The position numbers were made by a program, and so were the translations under genes. Below are positions 9,501 to 11,299 of a stretch of 11,299 bases of DNA, in pieces (position 1 is the first letter of the stretch; each line of letters begins with the position of its first letter). The DNA is taken from positions 1-11,299 of the forward strand of contig WJJN01000301.1 of NCBI GenBank assembly GCA_014729735.1, read 5' to 3'. Source of the DNA: Candidatus Zhuqueibacterota bacterium. Lineage in GTDB: Bacteria; Zhuqueibacterota; Zhuqueibacteria; Thermofontimicrobiales; Thiofontviventaceae. The notes beneath the pieces are model-generated. The model was not told the origin of the DNA. It saw only the letters and a program-made list of their open reading frames with translations, and made no database searches.

Positions 9501-11299
9501 CCCATCTGGATTATTATTTGCGTGCAATCGAAGATCAAAAGAGAGCGCTGGATTTATTTCAAGAAGAAGGTGATGATATAAACCAAATCGACGCATTGCA
9601 GAATATGGGATTAGCGTATGAAAAGATGGCGGATTACCGGAACGCTCTGGAATATCAGCGAAAAGCGCTCACGCTGGCAGAAGAGGCAGACGATCAAAGC
9701 AAAATCGCGCTGTCGCAGCAGTACATTGCTAATATCAAGTGGAAACAGGATGAATATCAGGAAGCAATGCAGTATCAAAATAGCGCATTGCAACGATTCA
9801 TGGAGACTGGAAGCGAGAAATTACAGGCAATGGCGCTTTCCACTCTGGGACTGATCCGCCGTAGTTTAGGGCAGACCGTGGATGCTCTGGACGCCCAGAA
9901 CAGGGCACTTGAATTGGCGAAGAAAATCGACGACATGAAAGATCAGGCAACTATCCACAAGAATATTGGTCTTATCCATCTTTCTAATAACAATTTGTCC
10001 CTTGCCCGGGATGAATTTGAAAAAGCGCTGGCAATCGATATGGAAGTCGATTACAAGAGAGGTTTGGCATATGATTATCGCAACCTAGGAAGCGTCTATT
10101 CCCGCAGCGGGAAACCGGATTCTGCAGTGACATTTCTGAACAAAGCATATCAATTGAGCCGGGAGATCAATGACAGCAGAAACGTTGCTCAAAGTTTATA
10201 TGAACTGGGACTGACGTATTTCACAATTAACGATCACATGCAAGCTCTGGACTTGTTAAAGCAGGCGGCGGAGCAGTCGCAATATTTGCTCATCCAGGAT
10301 ATCGAATGGCGTGCGCTGCGGGCGCAAGGACAGGTTTTCGAATCGCAAGACAAGCTCGATTCTGCTGAAGTTTATTTTATCGAAGCAATGCATGTAATCG
10401 AAGAAATGCGTTCGCGAATCAAGGTCGAGGAATTCAAATCCGGATTTATAGATAACAAACTCGATGTTTATAACGATCTGATCGTGCTGCTACTACGTAT
10501 GGGAAAAAAAGGAAAAGCGCTGGAGATCGTGGAGCGGGCGAAATCGAGAAATTTTCTGGATATGCTGGCAAATCGCTCGATCTCATTTCGCGGGGAAATG
10601 AGTGATGAACTGGTCGCCGAAGGCAGAGAAATCCAGGAGCAGATCGCAGCGTCACAATCAGCAGTCGCACAGTTGCGTTCCAGACTGGAAAAACTTACTT
10701 TCCCGGAACAGGAGCGTCTTGCCGTCCTTGAAGATTCGTTGTCCAGTCTGCGCCAGAAATATGCAGACTATCTTGTTAAATTGAAATCCGAAAATGCAGA
10801 GCTCGCAGAAATGATGACCGTCGATCCGGATAGTTTTGAAGAAATTCAGGAATCGATACAAGATAGTGTGGCGTATTTGGAATACTATATTTCAAAAGAT
10901 AAATTATTGATTTGGGGAGTTACGAAAAACGACGTCCATGCGGCTATTATAGAACAATCCGATTCGGTTCTGAACGCATTGGTGGAGGATTATCGCGATG
11001 CCATGGATAAGCAGCTTTCTGTGGAGCTCATGTCCGGGCAACTTTATAATATGCTAATTAAGCCGGTCGAGGAAAAATTGAATGGTATCGAACACCTGGT
11101 GATCATTCCCCATAATATTTTGCATTATCTGCCCTTTGCCGCACTGGTTGATGACGAGGGCAGATACTTGATCGAAGAATACACGATTTCTTTATCGCCA
11201 AGCGCGGCTGTGTTAAAAATCTGTCTGGATAAGGGGAACAAATTCATAAATAGTAGTCGCTGGCAGCAAAATTTTATTGCTTTCGGTAATCCAGATTTA
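3518..11299 (+). CDS. Giant PD40 propeller-TPR-CHAT-TPR-CHAT lipoprotein (3' partial)
   Basis: One frame of 2594 codons runs to the window edge with no stop. ATG 3518 is the only start after the upstream in-frame stop at 3449-3451, though no clear Shine-Dalgarno precedes it. Residues 1-19 are a lipoprotein signal (MRLFKNY, hydrophobic core, L-F-S-C19), so the mature protein is probably exported and lipid-anchored. Order of parts: six PD40/TolB-like blades (about 45-345); TPR array 1 (about 363-1395) with a hydrophobic insert at 827-852 and a non-TPR insert at about 1036-1080; an EKMRAKEYLDLF helix typical of the TPR/CHAT junction (about 1404-1415); coiled coil (about 1438-1493); a CHAT domain lacking its catalytic pair (about 1501-1810); TPR array 2 (about 1812-2305); another junction helix, ERAKSRNFLDML; coiled coil (about 2362-2434); start of a second CHAT domain (about 2450 onward). 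CHAT domains are caspase-like cysteine proteases usually preceded by TPRs. Target and function are unknown. Confidence 0.85.
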   Translation, partial: MRLFKNYIFTLFIIALFSCSPRALLNRSSEKTEAKVEKQSDSFDIQQQFKQITTHPETDMMPALSPDGRWIAFASKRSGNMDIWVKLLQGGRSIQVTTHQADDLYPCWHPDGKKLVFVSQREDAAGDLWQLNINTRRDIFTIVGKPRKITNYLGQDDAPAFSPNEKMIAFTSDRDGQNNIWLYSTRKKKFYQLTRYGGINPTWSPDGKQIAFISFRNGSNSGGDLFLIDVPPPENLRDSEYQEKNIIALTSGNALDAFPSWNPADSSIVFTRYFQDTNGDGIINPSDQGNIWKYSLKDFTEFQLLAQGSYDYIPHWEHTNFIQFCSDRSDNMDIWQVRADGPIPRQENAFLQYQFAELYYYIPENISVFERKSSLNETEFHYYRLLAFQRVLDFFPEDATWSMMARLEIARSHILLNDVESATRIFKQILQEDALQKEIGGKVRWELLSYNLQTHRDDTGYLSERIAEIKSLKKEFDTFNSLAAKYQMMLGEVYAFTGDIFSALSSYQNLTESYPQQREYCAIAHSRIAKIYDDFGRPEDAIDSYLKIIDKYPEQEKWVNLALARILETTHAEDVYESIAANRSIIEKYSAYPRLAARAQTNMGKLLLANGEYDKAIVEFSLVARSYPEQRREIAQAELLKAETYIRKNEDLLAINRLNSIIRDFGDVDGGLYVVEAKEQLIDFYLTTAKRLRNSGDFPLAYQRYYGVVQLQPGNLEAHRGLVFTLSRMNRLDDAVTMYTTKLEKNPEDEVSRYVLGLCYSYKATERSERSRKIDDLNYALIKKSNETIEEALEKNYRLIPAYLALSYNYEVIEKYENYQRTKETGFLTKSLNAISAPLVSLFKFITFQKEKPPERWYEKAIDALTTAIALNDETEEPQLESELALNLAHNYYNLEEFGYERAYHYYHQKIKYDSTFISKDFEAEIYKRMGRCALVLEDFERGANYLKKAATLYRELGESGQVLLNTKRLAFLYQLAGEYDESIVYFREAVETEEGLKLWNEVEKSYRNIAYNYQLLNDEEEAIRYAQKAVALLKSGRIRVVQSKPNWIKIGILGWQFPVYDLGPIGAGESTAIEGFTTDEETALVYSIMADAYLQQTNYEKVIEYHQKKLTIYRERKDKFAEAIFLNNIGYFYYRSEKYNQALDYFARSLTICKGENLTAGIISNIINLGALGVLHQKMSSSGEYRTNQAAFQKTVENLKYGLELYSTADDIGFQREKVQLLNLLGNMYFLNGVQIPDSLRGGVDRKIAGYGISIEQYATAEEFYEQALVIAREQNYMLESIVLYQNLGYLYLNVREYRESYIAFNQARNLSIRNNYSDMLWRTNAAVAVLLEPFTDEQREWLGARRSSGFYYREAIDVLTGILRQERFHYTQFYARETRQLFESAVRFFERDDPEYALELTEKMRAKEYLDLFSTHKILLKKEWHKNYLGLARDDNRLISELEEQIRSARNAPEVDEQNIDELEERRQQRIAEYSKLLTEMKEEDPELESMVRVNPVSITAFQNILNTDTGLLNYFVTENRTYVWLIDRDSVQKEILPVGREKINRLVGDFREAVQNPAPNGKVPAAAMELRDRLITPLKNFYENYQTILIVSDEELYQIPFSFIFNLNEQKYYAVNIPSMSSYYYIYQKRKIAGDRIFIVDNESLESAVQSNGFTVIPNNDPTAIRHKIEDCDILHLKLRIDWHDVDPLMTKILLPSDVEISEKNIYSFDMKANLAVLNSDILMDEASATKFSSFNRAIFYAGTPTILYKLWAMNPESEKRFYSYFYEYLRENSPAQALSLAQERMRSEQNSYRDWAGYQLVGFEGMTNEEQKRFAVEQFERQVRLANVSYEEQDWTDAVRDYEQALNMAEKLGADQYVERLRRLIIQTAVNGQNYQKAIDFQTQILEDAESSNNARKVSESYQYLVVFYDRKKEYSEAAKYQAKYIDYIRRRAPAKALAKAYNQLGLLYEKNLQYEAAIENYGISIQMYQAIDDMLGVATNLKDRGRIYLTHLDYYLRAIEDQKRALDLFQEEGDDINQIDALQNMGLAYEKMADYRNALEYQRKALTLAEEADDQSKIALSQQYIANIKWKQDEYQEAMQYQNSALQRFMETGSEKLQAMALSTLGLIRRSLGQTVDALDAQNRALELAKKIDDMKDQATIHKNIGLIHLSNNNLSLARDEFEKALAIDMEVDYKRGLAYDYRNLGSVYSRSGKPDSAVTFLNKAYQLSREINDSRNVAQSLYELGLTYFTINDHMQALDLLKQAAEQSQYLLIQDIEWRALRAQGQVFESQDKLDSAEVYFIEAMHVIEEMRSRIKVEEFKSGFIDNKLDVYNDLIVLLLRMGKKGKALEIVERAKSRNFLDMLANRSISFRGEMSDELVAEGREIQEQIAASQSAVAQLRSRLEKLTFPEQERLAVLEDSLSSLRQKYADYLVKLKSENAELAEMMTVDPDSFEEIQESIQDSVAYLEYYISKDKLLIWGVTKNDVHAAIIEQSDSVLNALVEDYRDAMDKQLSVELMSGQLYNMLIKPVEEKLNGIEHLVIIPHNILHYLPFAALVDDEGRYLIEEYTISLSPSAAVLKICLDKGNKFINSSRWQQNFIAFGNPDL
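3650..4552 (+). other. Six PD40/TolB-like propeller blades (domain of the giant protein)
   Basis: Six repeats carry the PD40 pattern 'aP.WSPDGk.IaF.S.r.g..dIw'. The SPDG-equivalent turns are SPDG65-68, HPDG109-112, SPNE162-165, SPDG204-207, NPAD262-265 and the degenerate EHTN317-320. Each is followed by an IAF/LVF/IVF-type strand, and most by D-[IL]-W. The blades should fold as a TolB-type six-bladed propeller facing the periplasm or the outside and are likely a protein- or glycan-binding platform. Blade 5 holds an EF-hand-like loop, listed separately. Confidence 0.75.
4343..4378 (+). other. EF-hand/dockerin-like calcium loop inserted in propeller blade 5
   Basis: Residues 276-287 read DTNGDGIINPSD and match the 12-residue EF-hand loop: Asp1, Asn3, Asp5, Gly6, Ile8 and Asp12. 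It lies where the other blades have a short turn before N-I-W. Calcium binding is inferred from the pattern alone; no paired second EF-hand was noticed. Confidence 0.55.
4604..7702 (+). other. TPR array 1 of the giant protein
   Basis: About a thousand residues of helical repeats. Recognisable TPR units include AQTNMGKLLLANGEYDKAIV, EAIFLNNIGYFYYRSEKYNQ and the run around YQNLGYLYLNVREYRESYIA. The earlier units are irregular and spaced like the 34-residue TPRs of periplasmic assembly proteins. The later units are nearer 40 residues. The array is interrupted by a hydrophobic stretch (5996-6073) and by a Gly/Pro-rich insert (about 6622-6755). It probably forms a long superhelical partner-binding surface. 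Confidence 0.7.
8018..8947 (+). other. First CHAT domain, catalytically degenerate (pseudoprotease)
   Basis: The CHAT landmarks are all present: strand and turn ILIVSDEELYQIPFSF (1591-1606), DILHL before the catalytic His position (1676-1680), LAVLNSD at the catalytic Cys strand (1718-1724), IFYAGTPTILYKLW (1742-1755), and the final WAGYQLVG (1799-1806). Against the usual H-x-A-T-H-G and V-L-S-A-C motifs, the His position is Arg1683 and the Cys position is Asp1724. The stretch between the PF turn and the His motif also looks shortened. I infer a folded but protease-dead domain. Confidence 0.7.
8951..10432 (+). other. TPR array 2 of the giant protein (about 40-residue repeats)
   Basis: Regular repeats of roughly 40 residues follow the pattern 'A.a..nlG.iy...g.y..Al.y...aL.l....dd...'. 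Examples are AKAYNQLGLLYEKNLQYEAA, QIDALQNMGLAYEKMADYRN, TIHKNIGLIHLSNNNLSLAR and AYDYRNLGSVYSRSGKPDSA. This is the TPR subtype normally found directly in front of active CHAT domains. The array ends in a helix with VEEFKSGFIDNKLDVYNDLI, a stretch also typical of TPR-CHAT junctions. Confidence 0.75.
10865..11299 (+). other. Second CHAT domain, N-terminal part (cut by window edge)
   Basis: Residues 2450-2594 match the first half of a CHAT domain: YLEYYISKDKLLIWGV, LVIIPHNILHYLPFAAL (about 2527-2543), GRYLIEEYTISLSPSAAVLK, and FGNPDL at the very end. This copy follows the CHAT consensus more closely than the first one. The His and Cys motifs would lie downstream of the window, so activity cannot be judged here. 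Confidence 0.75.

Noticed and set aside
3518..11299. Splitting the long frame into several genes (propeller, TPR and CHAT proteins)
   Set aside because: There is no stop codon anywhere between 3518 and the window end, and no internal ribosome binding site or intergenic-looking stretch was seen at the domain borders.
8018..11299. CRISPR type III-E or other defence locus suggested by TPR-CHAT
   Set aside because: No repeat array, Cas-like gene or toxin partner is present, and the CHAT protein carries an export signal, which argues against the cytoplasmic Csx29 role.

Overview
The window reads as chromosomal DNA from a Gram-negative, probably environmental bacterium. Two genes carry lipoprotein signals, and one of them encodes a very large secreted protein with PD40 propeller blades, TPR repeats and CHAT domains. 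That style is common in the FCB superphylum (Calditrichota/KSB1-like or Bacteroidota relatives). The taxonomic guess is an inference from protein style only. Everything is on the plus strand, genes are tightly packed, and no RNA gene, mobile element or CRISPR array was seen.

Left part (2-2689): three genes that look co-transcribed. They are (i) the 3' part of a membrane-anchored spermidine-synthase-like protein with a C-terminal TPR tail, whose frame is already open at the window edge; (ii) a YtxH-family protein; and (iii) a DUF948 (YtxG-like) protein. A hairpin followed by a T-tract (2716-2755) closes this unit.

Middle (2841-3431): a small lipoprotein of the DUF1318/YdbL family with its own likely promoter and a strong Shine-Dalgarno that favours a GTG start at 2847. 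A near-perfect 15-bp inverted repeat (3465-3497) separates it from the next gene.

Right part (3518 to the end): one uninterrupted reading frame of 2594 codons with no stop before the window ends. In order, the predicted protein has a lipoprotein signal peptide, a six-bladed PD40/TolB-like propeller with an EF-hand-like loop in blade 5, a long TPR array, a CHAT (caspase-like) domain, a second TPR array of about 40-residue repeats, a coiled coil, and the start of a second CHAT domain cut by the window edge. In the first CHAT domain the positions of the catalytic His and Cys appear to be Arg1683 and Asp1724, so it looks like a pseudoprotease. The catalytic part of the second CHAT domain lies outside the window.

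The giant tandem (TPR-CHAT)x2 lipoprotein is the outstanding object here. A reasonable hypothesis is an envelope-anchored sensor/scaffold. The propeller and TPRs would bind partners, the inactive CHAT domain would be structural or regulatory, and the second CHAT domain might carry protease activity. Its target and trigger cannot be read from the sequence.
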